Positions 8,259 to 18,186 are shown, counted from the first letter of the stretch. The stretch: 64,000 bases of DNA from Thermotogaceae bacterium (GCA_026993805.1 JALWSA010000018.1:1-64000); one strand, 5' to 3'. Numbers and translations: made by a program. Notes: a model not told the origin generated them from the sequence alone.

Positions 8259-9338
8259 ATGGTGGAGAAGAAGCTTTCAAACAAAACCAAATTTTGGCTA
8301 ACCATAGCCTTTATCATCTTCATAGGCTTCTTGCTCTGGCTCGCCGATAGGTACTTCGACGACTACAAGCTCAGGGTCTTGAGACTCATAGCGATCTACG
8401 GAGTAATGGCCGTAAGCCTTAACCTGATAAACGGTATAACCGGTGTGTTCTCACTCGGGCACGCTGGTTTTATACTCGTAGGAGCGTACACCGCTTCCCT
8501 TTTAACCCTCAGTCCGGAACAGAAAGCGATGTCCTACCTTTTCGGTATACAGCCATGGATTGAGAAACTGCACGCGGACTTCTTCACTGCAACCATAGCG
8601 GGTGGAATCGCGGCTGCCATTTTCGCATTCCTGATAGGTTGGCCGGTTCTGAGGCTCTCCGGAGACTACCTTGCCATCGCGTCGCTCGGTTTTGCAGAAG
8701 TCGTAAGAATATGGGCTAACAACGCTCTTTCCATAACGAACGGGCCCTTGGGACTCAAAGCCATTCCAGAGTACTCCAACACTTGGTGGACTTACGGATG
8801 GCTTTTGGCAACGGTCGTGTTCATCGCGAGCCTCGTGAACAGCAGTTACGGAAGAGCATTGAAGGCGATAAGAGAAAACAGAATTGCGGCGGAAGCCATG
8901 GGAATAAACGTCTTCAAGCACCAGCTGATGTCCTTCGTAATAGGCGCATTCTTTGCCGGTGTGTCCGGCTCCCTGTACGCACACTGGCTTACGACGATAG
9001 ATCCAAGGCTAACGACAATGGGACCGATGCTCACCTTCTACGTATTAATAATGATCGTTCTTGGGGGCTTGGGAAGTATCACCGGAGCGATCATCGGAGC
9101 AGCCATATTCGCGATACTCTTTGAGTGGTTGAGAGATCTGGAGCAACCCTTCTCCTTCTTTGGGATACAGGTTCCCGGAATCCCTGGTATGAGGATCCTC
9201 ACAGTCTCCGCGATATTCATAATCGTCATGATATTCTGGCAGAGAGGAATAATGGGAAGGGAAGAGCTCACCTGGGACAACCTGATAAAATGGTCGAGGA
9301 AACTCGCCTCCCTTTCCAGAAAGAGGGGTGAGGGATGA
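8259..9338 (+). CDS. livM: branched-chain amino acid ABC transporter permease LivM
   Basis: 359 residues with about ten hydrophobic helices. Family landmarks are NLINGITGVFSLGHAGFI, RLSGDYLAIASLGFAE and the interface loop VLGGLGSITGAIIGAAIF. Pairs with LivH in the inner membrane. The N-terminal ~15 residues are basic and cytoplasmic. GAAGGTGTGAT precedes the ATG. Its stop overlaps livG start (ATGA at 9335), so the subunits are translationally coupled. Confidence 0.93.
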   Translation: MVEKKLSNKTKFWLTIAFIIFIGFLLWLADRYFDDYKLRVLRLIAIYGVMAVSLNLINGITGVFSLGHAGFILVGAYTASLLTLSPEQKAMSYLFGIQPWIEKLHADFFTATIAGGIAAAIFAFLIGWPVLRLSGDYLAIASLGFAEVVRIWANNALSITNGPLGLKAIPEYSNTWWTYGWLLATVVFIASLVNSSYGRALKAIRENRIAAEAMGINVFKHQLMSFVIGAFFAGVSGSLYAHWLTTIDPRLTTMGPMLTFYVLIMIVLGGLGSITGAIIGAAIFAILFEWLRDLEQPFSFFGIQVPGIPGMRILTVSAIFIIVMIFWQRGIMGREELTWDNLIKWSRKLASLSRKRGEG

Positions 9339-10216
9339 TGGAGAACAAAACGGCAGTAATGGAAAACAAAACCGATAAGGGCACAAAAGGTCTTCTCGTT
9401 CTGGACCATGTCACGATGCAATTCGGGGGACTCGTGGCAGTTGATAATTTCACCAACGAGGTTAAAGAAGGGGAACTTTTGGGACTCATAGGACCAAACG
9501 GAGCGGGAAAGACCACTGTGTTCAACGTCATAACGGGAATCTACTACCCTACAAAGGGTAAGATAATCTTTGACGATATAGACATAACGCCGCTCAAACC
9601 TCACCAGATAACACACCTTGGAATAGCAAGAACATTTCAAAACATCAGGCTCTTCTACGATCTCTCTGTCCTTGAAAACGTTCTTGTGGCACAGCATCAC
9701 GAGATATCCAATCCCGACGGCGATAGGATATTGCTTCACCACGGAAAACCCGCGAAAAATTACCAGAGATTCTGGCTCTGGAGAGCCATCACCAAATTAG
9801 GTTATTTGAAAAAAGAAAGGGAGATGCTCGAAAGAGCTAAGGAACTCATAGAAAAAGTCGGGCTTGCACACGTCATGTATGAAAAGGCCTCGGCACTGCC
9901 ATACGGTGAACAGAGAAAGTTAGAGATAGCCAGAGCTTTAGCAACTAAACCCAAGCTTCTTCTTCTGGACGAGCCCGCTGCAGGAATGAACCCCAAAGAA
10001 ACAGAAGACCTCATGGAATTCATTAAGAAAATCAGAGACGAATTCGATGTCACGGTCTTCCTGATAGAACACGATATGAAAGTCGTCATGGGAATATGCG
10101 AAAGAATCATAGTCATGGACTACGGAAAGATCATTGCCGAAGGAACTCCAGAGCAGATCCAGAGCAACCCGAGGGTTATCGAGGCTTACCTCGGAAAGGA
10201 GTGGAAACATGTCTGA
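9335..10216 (+). CDS. livG: branched-chain amino acid ABC transporter ATPase LivG
   Basis: 293 residues. Walker A GPNGAGKTT, LivG-type signature LPYGEQRKLEIARAL, Walker B LLLLDEPAAGMNP and H-loop FLIEHDMKVV are intact. The AGMNP after Walker B and ARTFQNIRLF are characteristic of LivG. An extra segment near residues 120-160 containing PAKNYQRFWLWRA matches the insertion found in this subfamily. Powers import with LivF. The N-terminal ~22 residues (MMENKTAVMENKTDKGTKG) contain a doubled MENKT, so a downstream ATG could also be used. Confidence 0.93.
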   Translation: MMENKTAVMENKTDKGTKGLLVLDHVTMQFGGLVAVDNFTNEVKEGELLGLIGPNGAGKTTVFNVITGIYYPTKGKIIFDDIDITPLKPHQITHLGIARTFQNIRLFYDLSVLENVLVAQHHEISNPDGDRILLHHGKPAKNYQRFWLWRAITKLGYLKKEREMLERAKELIEKVGLAHVMYEKASALPYGEQRKLEIARALATKPKLLLLDEPAAGMNPKETEDLMEFIKKIRDEFDVTVFLIEHDMKVVMGICERIIVMDYGKIIAEGTPEQIQSNPRVIEAYLGKEWKHV

Positions 10217-10940
10217 AGCCGGCGAAAAGCTCGTTCTTGAAATAAAAGACCTCCATGTTTACTACGGGGCTATACACGCAATAAAGGGGATTAGCATAAA
10301 AGTTCCGCAGGGAAAGATCATAACCCTAATCGGTGCTAACGGCGCTGGAAAAACGACGACACTTTCAACTATATCCGGTCTCGTTAAGGCAAGAAGCGGG
10401 AAGATATTCTTCAATGGAGTCGATATAACGAACAAACCCGCCCATGCCATAAACAGAATGGGAATAGCGATGGTTCCAGAAGGAAGAAGGATCTTTCCCG
10501 GACTGACAGTATATGAAAATCTCATGATGGGCGCTTACAACAGAAAGGATAAAGAAGGCATCAAAGAGGATCTCGAATGGATCTTCTCACTATTTCCAAG
10601 GCTGAAGGAAAGGCTGTCTCAAATGGGCGGAACACTCTCAGGGGGCGAGCAGCAGATGCTCGCGATAAGCAGAGCCCTCATGAGCAGACCCAGACTTTTG
10701 ATGATGGACGAACCTTCGCTTGGACTCGCACCTATACTTGTTGAGGAAGTCTTCGAAGTCATACAAAAAATCAACAAAGAGGGAACGACTATACTCCTGG
10801 TCGAGCAGAATGCATATGGAGCCCTTAGGATATCGGATTATGGTTATGTGCTTGAAACTGGTAATATAGTACTTGAGGGACCGAGCAGCGAGCTGCTTGA
10901 AAACGAGATGGTCAAGAAGGCTTACTTGGGCATGAGCTGA
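10209..10940 (+). CDS. livF: branched-chain amino acid ABC transporter ATPase LivF
   Basis: 243 residues. Walker A GANGAGKTTT, signature LSGGEQQMLAISRALMS, Walker B LLMMDEPSLGLAP and H-loop LLVEQNA are those of LivF. The start at ATG 10209 has AAGGAGTGG upstream and overlaps the livG end by 8 bp. Acts as heteromeric ATPase with LivG under the LivHM channel. Confidence 0.93.
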   Translation: MSEAGEKLVLEIKDLHVYYGAIHAIKGISIKVPQGKIITLIGANGAGKTTTLSTISGLVKARSGKIFFNGVDITNKPAHAINRMGIAMVPEGRRIFPGLTVYENLMMGAYNRKDKEGIKEDLEWIFSLFPRLKERLSQMGGTLSGGEQQMLAISRALMSRPRLLMMDEPSLGLAPILVEEVFEVIQKINKEGTTILLVEQNAYGALRISDYGYVLETGNIVLEGPSSELLENEMVKKAYLGMS

Positions 10941-10953
10941 TGGGGGTGATGCA

Positions 10954-11598
10954 GTGCTTGTTAAAGATGTCATGACCATGACTGTGATCTCCGTAGAACC
11001 TTCGACTACTTTGACGGAGGCCATGCGACTGTTGAGAGAGAATAAGATAAGAAGACTTCCCGTAGTCTACGAGGGAAAAATAGTCGGAATAGTCACGGAG
11101 AAGGATCTGCTTTCCGCTTCCCCATCGTCTGCAACTACACTTGATATATGGGAAATAAACTACCTTTTGTCCAAAATAACCGTCGATGAAATTATGACGA
11201 GAAACGTGGTCACAGTGAGAGATGATGTTCCATTAGAGGAAGCGGCAAAGATAATGGCTGAAAGAAAGATAGGTGCCCTTCCCGTTCTCGATGAAAATGG
11301 CAGACTCGTTGGAATAATAACCGAGACAGATATATTCAAAACCTTCGTGGATATGCTCGGAGCGAACACCGGAGGTGTGAGGTACACCTTTGAAGTTCCA
11401 GACAAGCCAGGAATAATATACGAAATCGCCAAAAGGGTGCATGACTGTGGAGGAAACATAATCGCAATATCGAGTTATCCCGAAAGAAGAGGATTCTACA
11501 AGGTTGTCATCAAAGTGAGAGGCATCGACCACGACGCGTTTTTAAAGAGCCTTGAAGGTTACAAAGAAGCCATCTTGCTCTATCATCATACGCTGTAA
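10954..11598 (+). CDS. CBS-CBS-ACT domain regulator (AcuB-like)
   Basis: 214 residues: two CBS motifs (MLVKDVMTMTVISVEPSTTL... and VDEIMTRNVVTVRDDVPLEE...) each ending in a G-(I/L)-(V/I)-(T)-(E) signature (GIVTEKDLL, GIITETDIF), then an ACT-like domain beginning YTFEVPDKPGIIYEIAKRV. CBS pairs bind adenosyl nucleotides and ACT domains often bind amino acids, so this could sense energy state and amino acid supply and act on the transporter next to it (inference). GTG start at 10954 after GGGGGTGAT, 13 bp behind livF; last gene before a strong terminator. Confidence 0.85.
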   Translation: MLVKDVMTMTVISVEPSTTLTEAMRLLRENKIRRLPVVYEGKIVGIVTEKDLLSASPSSATTLDIWEINYLLSKITVDEIMTRNVVTVRDDVPLEEAAKIMAERKIGALPVLDENGRLVGIITETDIFKTFVDMLGANTGGVRYTFEVPDKPGIIYEIAKRVHDCGGNIIAISSYPERRGFYKVVIKVRGIDHDAFLKSLEGYKEAILLYHHTL

Positions 11599-11601
11599 AC
11601 A

Positions 11602-11631
11602 AATCCCCCCAGAACCGGGGGGATTTTTTAT
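11602..11631 (+). terminator. terminator after the livHMGF-CBS genes
   Basis: AATCCCCCC / GGGGGGATT (11602-11610 / 11617-11625), AGAACC loop, T-rich tail. It lies only 28 bp before the livK1 start. Confidence 0.9.
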
Positions 11632-11658
11632 TCAAAACTTCAGGGAGGTGGTGGCCAG

Positions 11659-12804
11659 ATGAGGAAGTTCGCAGTTTTGACATTGGCTCTTCTAAGTTTG
11701 TTAGCGCTCGCGGCAGTCATAAAGATTGGTGTTGTGCTACCAATGACAGGAGGAATTTCTGCATTCGGTCAAATGGCTTGGGAAGGGGTCCAGATAGGAT
11801 ACAGCATGAAACCCTCCGTCGCTGGAAACGAAATAAAACTCATACTCCTTGACAACAGAAGCGAAAAAACAGAGGCCGCAAACACGGTGGCAAGGGCCAT
11901 AGAGAAAGAAAGAGTCGCGGCAATAATAGGTGAAATCGCTTCTTCTCACTCTCTTGCAGGCGGAGCTGTGGCCGAGGAAAGGCATGTTCCCATGATTTCT
12001 CCAACCTCGACGAACCCATTGGTCACGCAGGGTAAGAAGTACATCAACAGGGCATGCTTCATCGACCCATTCCAGGGCGGTGCAGCTGCTGTCTTCGCCT
12101 ACAAAAAGCTCGGTTTAAGAAAAGCCGTTGTCTTCACCGATATCGAACAGGACTACTCCGTCGGTCTGAGCAGATTCTTCATGAAAGCTTTCACCAAGCT
12201 CGGCGGAAAGGTTGACGTCGTTTACTACAAGACCGGTGACCAGGACTTCTCTGCTCAGGTCTCACTCGTCATGGCTAAGAATCCCGATGTCATCTACATC
12301 ACCGGATACTACCCAGAAGCTGCCCTTATAGCCAGACAGGCGAGGCAGATGGGATACAAAGGATACATAATGGGCGGTGACGGTCTCGAAGCTCCTGAGC
12401 TTGTCAAGATAGGCGGTAAAGCCGTTGAAGGCGTCTACCTGACCACACACTTCAACGCTAAGGGTGCTGCAACGCCGATGTCCGAAAAATTCGTGAAGAT
12501 GTACAGAGAAAAATTCAACAAAGAACCTTCCGCCTTCGCAGCTCTCGGATTCGACGCCTACCTGATACTCGTAGACGCCATAGAAAGAGCTCTTAAAGCC
12601 AATCCTGGCATCATAAACGATCTCAAAAAGTTCAGAGACGCCATAGCGGTCGAAATCAGACGCACGAAGAACTTCGAAGGTGCTTCCGGTTACATCACAA
12701 TAAACGAGATAGGTGACGCAGTGAAATCCGTCGTCGTCGATGTCGTGAAGAACGGCGAATTTGACTTCGCAGGCCTTGTCAATCCCGACGAGATACCACA
12801 TTGA
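11659..12804 (+). CDS. livK: branched-chain amino acid-binding protein, copy 1
   Basis: 381-residue type I periplasmic binding protein (LivJ/LivK family). A cleavable signal peptide (MRKFAVLTLALLSLLALAA) lacks a lipobox cysteine, so the protein should be free in the periplasm/toga space. IGVVLPMTGGISAFGQMAWEG is the conserved entry to lobe 1, LLDNRSEKTEAANTVARAI and ASSHSLAGGAVAE line the ligand cleft. Delivers ligand to LivHM. SD GGAGGTGGTGG. It sits directly after a terminator with no room for a separate promoter, so it may depend on read-through. A near copy follows at 12998. Confidence 0.92.
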   Translation: MRKFAVLTLALLSLLALAAVIKIGVVLPMTGGISAFGQMAWEGVQIGYSMKPSVAGNEIKLILLDNRSEKTEAANTVARAIEKERVAAIIGEIASSHSLAGGAVAEERHVPMISPTSTNPLVTQGKKYINRACFIDPFQGGAAAVFAYKKLGLRKAVVFTDIEQDYSVGLSRFFMKAFTKLGGKVDVVYYKTGDQDFSAQVSLVMAKNPDVIYITGYYPEAALIARQARQMGYKGYIMGGDGLEAPELVKIGGKAVEGVYLTTHFNAKGAATPMSEKFVKMYREKFNKEPSAFAALGFDAYLILVDAIERALKANPGIINDLKKFRDAIAVEIRRTKNFEGASGYITINEIGDAVKSVVVDVVKNGEFDFAGLVNPDEIPH

Positions 12805-12828
12805 TCTTTCAAGACACATAAAATCAAG

Positions 12829-12855
12829 CCCCGGCGTCTTGCCGGGGTTTTTTTG
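12829..12855 (+). terminator. terminator of livK copy 1
   Basis: CCCCGGC / GCCGGGG stem (12829-12835 / 12841-12847) with GTCTT loop and seven T. Confidence 0.92.
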
Positions 12856-12882
12856 TTCATTCCCTTGTGCTGCCTTTAGCAC

Positions 12883-12913
12883 TTGACGACCTGGGGCAAT
12901 TTTGGAGTATAAT
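12883..12913 (+). promoter_or_regulatory. promoter of livK copy 2
   Basis: TTGACG (12883-12888), 19-bp spacer, perfect TATAAT (12908-12913). The spacer is longer than ideal, but the site lies cleanly between a terminator and livK2, with a ~78-nt leader. Confidence 0.6.
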
Positions 12914-12997
12914 AACCAAAACTGGGGGAGTGTAACCTTTCTGATTAAAATCATGTAATTTGGGTTTCCAAAAAACGGTTCTGGGGGTGATGGGTTT

Positions 12998-14143
12998 ATG
13001 AGGAAGCTCGTGGTGCTGCTCACCTTGGTAGTTGCCGTTTTGGCGCTATCAGCAGTTATCAAAGTAGGTGTGGTCCTCCCGATGACTGGTGGTATATCCG
13101 CGTTCGGTCAAATGACTTGGGAAGGTATACAGCTCGCCCACAGTCTGAAACCCTCCGCTGCGGGTAACGAAATAAAACTCATTCTTCTCGACAACAGAAG
13201 CGAAAAGACCGAAGCGGCTAACGCTGTGGCAAGAGCCATTGATAAAGAGCATGTCGTAGCCATAATAGGTCAAGTGGCGTCTTCTCACTCCCTCGCAGGA
13301 GGGGCCGTCGCAGAAGAAAAACACGTTCCGATGCTCTCACCGACATCAACGAACCCACTCGTTACTCAGGGTAAGAAGTATGTCAGCAGGGCATGCTTCA
13401 TCGACCCATTCCAGGGCGGTGCAGCTGCTGTCTTCGCCTACAAAAAGCTTGGCGCAAGGAAAGCCGTTGTCTTCACCGATATCGAACAGGACTACTCCGT
13501 CGGTCTGAGCAGGTTCTTCATGAAAGCTTTCACCAAGCTCGGCGGAAAGGTCGACGTCGTTTACTACAAGACCGGTGACCAGGACTTCTCTGCTCAGGTC
13601 TCGCTCGTCATGGCTAAGAATCCTGATGTTATATTCATAACTGGATACTACCCAGAAGCTGCCCTTATAGCCAGACAGGCGAGGCAGATGGGATACAAAG
13701 GATACATAATGGGCGGTGACGGTCTCGAAGCTCCTGAGCTCGTCGAAATAGGTGGAAAGGCAGTTGAAGGCGTCTACCTGACCACACACTTCAACGCAAG
13801 AGGTGCCGCCACCCCGATGTCAAAGAAATTCGTTAAGATGTACAAGGAGAAATATGGAAAGGATCCTTCCGCTCTTGCAGCTCTCGGATTCGACGCCTAC
13901 CTGATACTCGTAGACGCCATGGAAAGGGTCTTGAAAGGCAATCCCGACCTCGTGAACGATCTCCAGGGCTTCAGAGACGCTCTGGCAGTTGAGATCAGGC
14001 ACACGAAGAACTTCGAAGGTGCTTCCGGTTACATCACAATAAACGAGATAGGTGACGCAGTGAAATCCGTCGTCGTCGATGTTGTGAAGAATGGTATCTT
14101 TGACTTTGCTGGAATAGTCAATCCCGACGAAATACCACACTGA
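12998..14143 (+). CDS. livK: branched-chain amino acid-binding protein, copy 2
   Basis: 381 residues, same length and fold as copy 1: signal peptide MRKLVVLLTLVVAVLALSA, then IKVGVVLPMTGGISAFGQM. Differences cluster in the first 130 and last 80 residues (for example AHSLKPSAAG and GKDPSALAALG), so ligand preference may differ slightly while the hinge and mid-domain are the same. It has its own promoter and terminator, allowing expression apart from the permease operon. SD: GGGGGTGATGGG. Confidence 0.92.
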   Translation: MRKLVVLLTLVVAVLALSAVIKVGVVLPMTGGISAFGQMTWEGIQLAHSLKPSAAGNEIKLILLDNRSEKTEAANAVARAIDKEHVVAIIGQVASSHSLAGGAVAEEKHVPMLSPTSTNPLVTQGKKYVSRACFIDPFQGGAAAVFAYKKLGARKAVVFTDIEQDYSVGLSRFFMKAFTKLGGKVDVVYYKTGDQDFSAQVSLVMAKNPDVIFITGYYPEAALIARQARQMGYKGYIMGGDGLEAPELVEIGGKAVEGVYLTTHFNARGAATPMSKKFVKMYKEKYGKDPSALAALGFDAYLILVDAMERVLKGNPDLVNDLQGFRDALAVEIRHTKNFEGASGYITINEIGDAVKSVVVDVVKNGIFDFAGIVNPDEIPH

Positions 14144-14168
14144 TCCCATTTAAAAGCACATGGAATCG

Positions 14169-14197
14169 GCCCCGGCTTTTGCCGGGGCTTTTCGTTT
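14169..14197 (+). terminator. terminator of livK copy 2
   Basis: GCCCCGGC / GCCGGGGC (14169-14176 / 14181-14188), TTTT loop, TTTTCGTTT tail. Confidence 0.9.
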
Positions 14198-14221
14198 ATA
14201 ATATATGCGCTGATTCCTTAA

Positions 14222-15658
<1,437 letters not shown>

Positions 15659-15664
15659 CGAAAA

Positions 15665-15690
15665 CCCCCACCCTCAGTGGGGGATTTTGT
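15665..15690 (+). terminator. terminator of gltX
   Basis: CCCCCAC / GTGGGGG (15665-15671 / 15677-15683), CCTCA loop, ATTTTGT tail. Confidence 0.85.
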
Positions 15691-15763
15691 AACCGAGGCT
15701 ACGTGAGTTTGTTCACATTTGGGTTATTATCAATTCGGATAACCTAAGTAGGAGGTGGTTTTT

Positions 15764-16201
15764 ATGTTGAAAAACCTTCAAGTTGTCATAGAAGCTGAGA
15801 GCCTTTCTCCAACGAAGACCAAGATAAAGTCAAGGCATTTTGAAATGGTGATAGACGAACCAGAAGCGCTCGGTGGTAAAGACGAAGCCCCGAACCCTGT
15901 GGAATACCTTGCAGCTGCACTTGCAGGCTGTTTAAACGTTACAGGAAACATCGTCGCAAAGGAGATGGGAATAAACGTGGAAAATCTGAAGATGGCCATC
16001 TCTGGTGAGATAGATTTAGACGGCTTCATGGGAAAGGAAGGGGTTAGACCGGGGTACAAATGGATGAAAGTGGAGCTGCAGTTTGAGAGTAGCGCTCCTC
16101 GAGAAAAGATCGAAGAATGGCTGAAAGAGGTAGAAAGAAGATGCCCCGTCAGTGACAATATAAAGAACCCCACGCCAGTAACAATAGAACTCAAATTCTG
16201 A
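15764..16201 (+). CDS. OsmC/Ohr-family peroxiredoxin-like protein
   Basis: 145 residues with the OsmC fold landmarks: DEAPNPVEYLAAALAGCLN including the first redox cysteine, and the second cysteine in RRCPVSDNIKNPTPV. The two cysteines are the pair used by OsmC/Ohr proteins to reduce organic hydroperoxides at the dimer interface. ATG 15764 was chosen because the more upstream GTG lies inside the SD (GGAGGTGG). Single gene; no terminator before purA, so read-through into purA is possible. Confidence 0.85.
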   Translation: MLKNLQVVIEAESLSPTKTKIKSRHFEMVIDEPEALGGKDEAPNPVEYLAAALAGCLNVTGNIVAKEMGINVENLKMAISGEIDLDGFMGKEGVRPGYKWMKVELQFESSAPREKIEEWLKEVERRCPVSDNIKNPTPVTIELKF

Positions 16202-16210
16202 AAAAGCCTT

Positions 16211-16283
16211 CTCCCCGCATCCTCCTTGCCCTTTTTGGAAAAATGTAGTTAATTACCTTCTGGGCGGATACGGATGCGGGGAG
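16211..16283 (+). promoter_or_regulatory. inverted repeat that could hide the purA ribosome site
   Basis: CTCCCCGCATCC (16211-16222) is exactly complementary to GGATGCGGGGAG (16272-16283), which contains part of the purA SD GGGGAGGTG (16278-16286). In an RNA beginning upstream of 16211 (for instance read-through from osmC) this 12-bp stem, with a 49-nt loop, would sequester the SD. Regulation is inference. Confidence 0.5.
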
Positions 16284-16292
16284 GTGCTCTCT

Positions 16293-17510
16293 TTGAAGGT
16301 AGCCGTTTATGGTCTTCAGTGGGGGGATGAAGGAAAAGGAAAGGTTGTAAGCTATCTTTCCAAAGACTTTGACTGGATCGTCAGATACAGCGGTGGGCCG
16401 AACGCAGGGCACACTATAGTGAAAGAGGGCATAAAGCTCGTTCACCACCACCTTCCGTGTATAGATCACGGGGGTAGCAACAGAGGCTATCTTGGTCCAG
16501 GAATGGTGGTAGATCTTTCTACCCTCATAGAAGAACTGGAAAGCCTCGAAAGAATCTTTCCGGGAATCTCCAAAAGATTTTACATAGATAAATATGTCTC
16601 TCTCATACTCCCATGGCATAAGCTGGAAGAGAGCGCCCTTGAAAAAGCAGAGAACATAGGCACCACTAAGCGCGGTATAGGCCCCACTTACAAGGACAGA
16701 ACAGCTCGTTTCTCAATAACGCTTTATGACATCGAAAACGACACGGCATTTGAAAAACTCAAAGCAATGAAAGCCATTAAAAGCCCCCTCGTAAATTCCT
16801 TCCTCGATGAAGCTGCCTTGTTAAAGGATCTCGAGACGCTTTACAACCGCCTGCTCGAACTTGGTGTAAAGGTAACGGATTTCGTCTCGATAAAGGAAGA
16901 TCTTGAAAAATCCTCCATACTCTTTGAAGGCTCTCAGGGATTCCTTCTGGATATAAACTGCGGTACATACCCCTATGTGACTTCGGCTCAGGTTGCTTCT
17001 GCGGGAATATCTTCTTTCTTCTCGTGGGTAAAGATAGACAGATACATTGGAGTAGCAAAGGCCTACACAACACGGGTTGGAGAAGGACCCTTCCCAACAG
17101 AGATAAAAGGAGAGATTGCACAAAAACTCAGGGAACGCGGCGGAGAATACGGAGCCACAACGGGAAGGCCTCGAAGAGTTGGCTGGCTCGACCTTCCAGC
17201 CCTCAAATATTCTGTTATATTCGCCCCGGCAACGGAGATAGTACTGACGAAAGCAGACGTCCTTTCGGGATTTGAAAAAATTAAGGTCGCAATATCGTAC
17301 AATGTAAAGGGAAAGCGCGTAGATACTCCAAGGGGATTTGGAGACTTTTTCGAGGCCGAGCCGGTATATACGGACCTTGCGGGTTGGACAGACCTGAATG
17401 ATCCCTTGTTCGAGGAGTTCGTATCCTTGATGGAAGAATTCACTGGGGTTAAGGTCAGCATGGTCTCTACCGGCCCTGAAACATCCCAGATGCTGATCAA
17501 GGAGGTGTGA
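16293..17510 (+). CDS. purA: adenylosuccinate synthetase
   Basis: 405 residues. GLQWGDEGKGK near the N terminus is the PurA GTP-binding P-loop signature, followed by SGGPNAGHTI with the IMP/aspartate catalytic histidine; GTTKRGIGPTYKDR and the TTRVGEGPFPTE switch region are also present. Joins IMP and aspartate with GTP in AMP synthesis. TTG 16293 is preferred over GTG 16284 because the latter lies inside the SD GGGGAGGTG. Ends two bases before the next gene's ATG. Confidence 0.93.
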   Translation: MKVAVYGLQWGDEGKGKVVSYLSKDFDWIVRYSGGPNAGHTIVKEGIKLVHHHLPCIDHGGSNRGYLGPGMVVDLSTLIEELESLERIFPGISKRFYIDKYVSLILPWHKLEESALEKAENIGTTKRGIGPTYKDRTARFSITLYDIENDTAFEKLKAMKAIKSPLVNSFLDEAALLKDLETLYNRLLELGVKVTDFVSIKEDLEKSSILFEGSQGFLLDINCGTYPYVTSAQVASAGISSFFSWVKIDRYIGVAKAYTTRVGEGPFPTEIKGEIAQKLRERGGEYGATTGRPRRVGWLDLPALKYSVIFAPATEIVLTKADVLSGFEKIKVAISYNVKGKRVDTPRGFGDFFEAEPVYTDLAGWTDLNDPLFEEFVSLMEEFTGVKVSMVSTGPETSQMLIKEV

Positions 17511-17512
17511 AG

Positions 17513-17899
17513 ATGGAACTGAAAACACACAAAATGGCTTCCGAAAAGCTGGTTGGGAGGGTCGTGAAGATAGAAGAAGGCAAAGCAGAGGCTGTCCTTG
17601 AGACAACTGAAGAGATGAAAGTGGATGAAAGAGGCCTCATTCATGGTGGATTCACATTTGGCCTTGCTGATCTTGCGGCCATGGCAGCCGTTAACGAACC
17701 TTATGTGGTGCTCGGAAAAGCAAACGTACTGTTCGTAAAACCCGTAAAGATGGGTGAAAGACTACAAGCAATTGCAAAAGTAAGAGAAAGGCAGGGGAAG
17801 AAGTTTGTAGTAGAAGTCGCGGTCTACGCGGGATCAAAGGAGGTTTTAAAAGGCGAGATGACCTGCTATGCTCTTGAGAAGCACGTCTTGGAATCCTAA
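17513..17899 (+). CDS. PaaI-type hotdog-fold thioesterase
   Basis: 128-residue hotdog-fold protein. The central helix region RGLIHGGFTFGLADLAAMAA carries the HGG motif and aspartate typical of PaaI-like acyl-CoA thioesterases. ATG 17513 is used; GGAGGTG overlaps the purA end, so the two are cotranscribed. Substrate unknown; small aryl or acyl-CoA housekeeping is usual for the family. Its stop codon overlaps the stop of the convergent acylphosphatase gene by 4 bp. Confidence 0.8.
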   Translation: MELKTHKMASEKLVGRVVKIEEGKAEAVLETTEEMKVDERGLIHGGFTFGLADLAAMAAVNEPYVVLGKANVLFVKPVKMGERLQAIAKVRERQGKKFVVEVAVYAGSKEVLKGEMTCYALEKHVLES

Positions 17900-18186
17900 A
17901 ACCAGCCCCTTCCCCTGTAATACTCTATGGTGAAATTGCCGAAACCTCTGGGTTCGATATCCTCCCTCATTACATTTTCGACAATAGCGGAAGCCGGCCC
18001 CCTTGCAACTTCCTCAAGAAAGCGGCTCAAGTTGGGCTCTTCGCCTTCGGCAACGACTTCAACCGAACCATCCGGCAGGTTCATAACATATCCTTTCACA
18101 CCATATCTGTGAGCCAGTCTGTAGGCGAAATACCTGTACCCAACCCCTTGAACGACCCCTGTTATCTTCAGTTTTACAGCTTTCAC
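17896..18186 (-). CDS. acyP: acylphosphatase
   Basis: 96 residues matching the whole acylphosphatase fold: GVVQGVGYRYFAYR holds the phosphate-binding loop with the catalytic arginine, and VKGYVMNLPDGSVEV the catalytic asparagine. Hydrolyses carboxyl-phosphate bonds such as acetyl phosphate or carbamoyl phosphate. The GTG at 18186 was chosen after the GGGGGGATTA site; a longer open frame starting at 18234 has a non-homologous extension. Confidence 0.92.
   Translation of the reverse strand: MKAVKLKITGVVQGVGYRYFAYRLAHRYGVKGYVMNLPDGSVEVVAEGEEPNLSRFLEEVARGPASAIVENVMREDIEPRGFGNFTIEYYRGRGWF

Larger units (their letters stand above)
11659..14143 (+). repeat. tandem direct repeat: two livK copies
   Basis: 11659-12804 and 12998-14143 are equal in length (offset 1339 bp) and encode mostly identical proteins. 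The middle third is nearly identical at DNA level (for example around 12052-12110 and 13391-13449), while the 5' thirds differ at many synonymous sites, a pattern that suggests partial gene conversion. Confidence 0.9.

Noticed and set aside
13021-13090. Lipoprotein signal on the LivK proteins
   Set aside because: The signal peptides have no cysteine after the cleavage region, so there is no lipobox.
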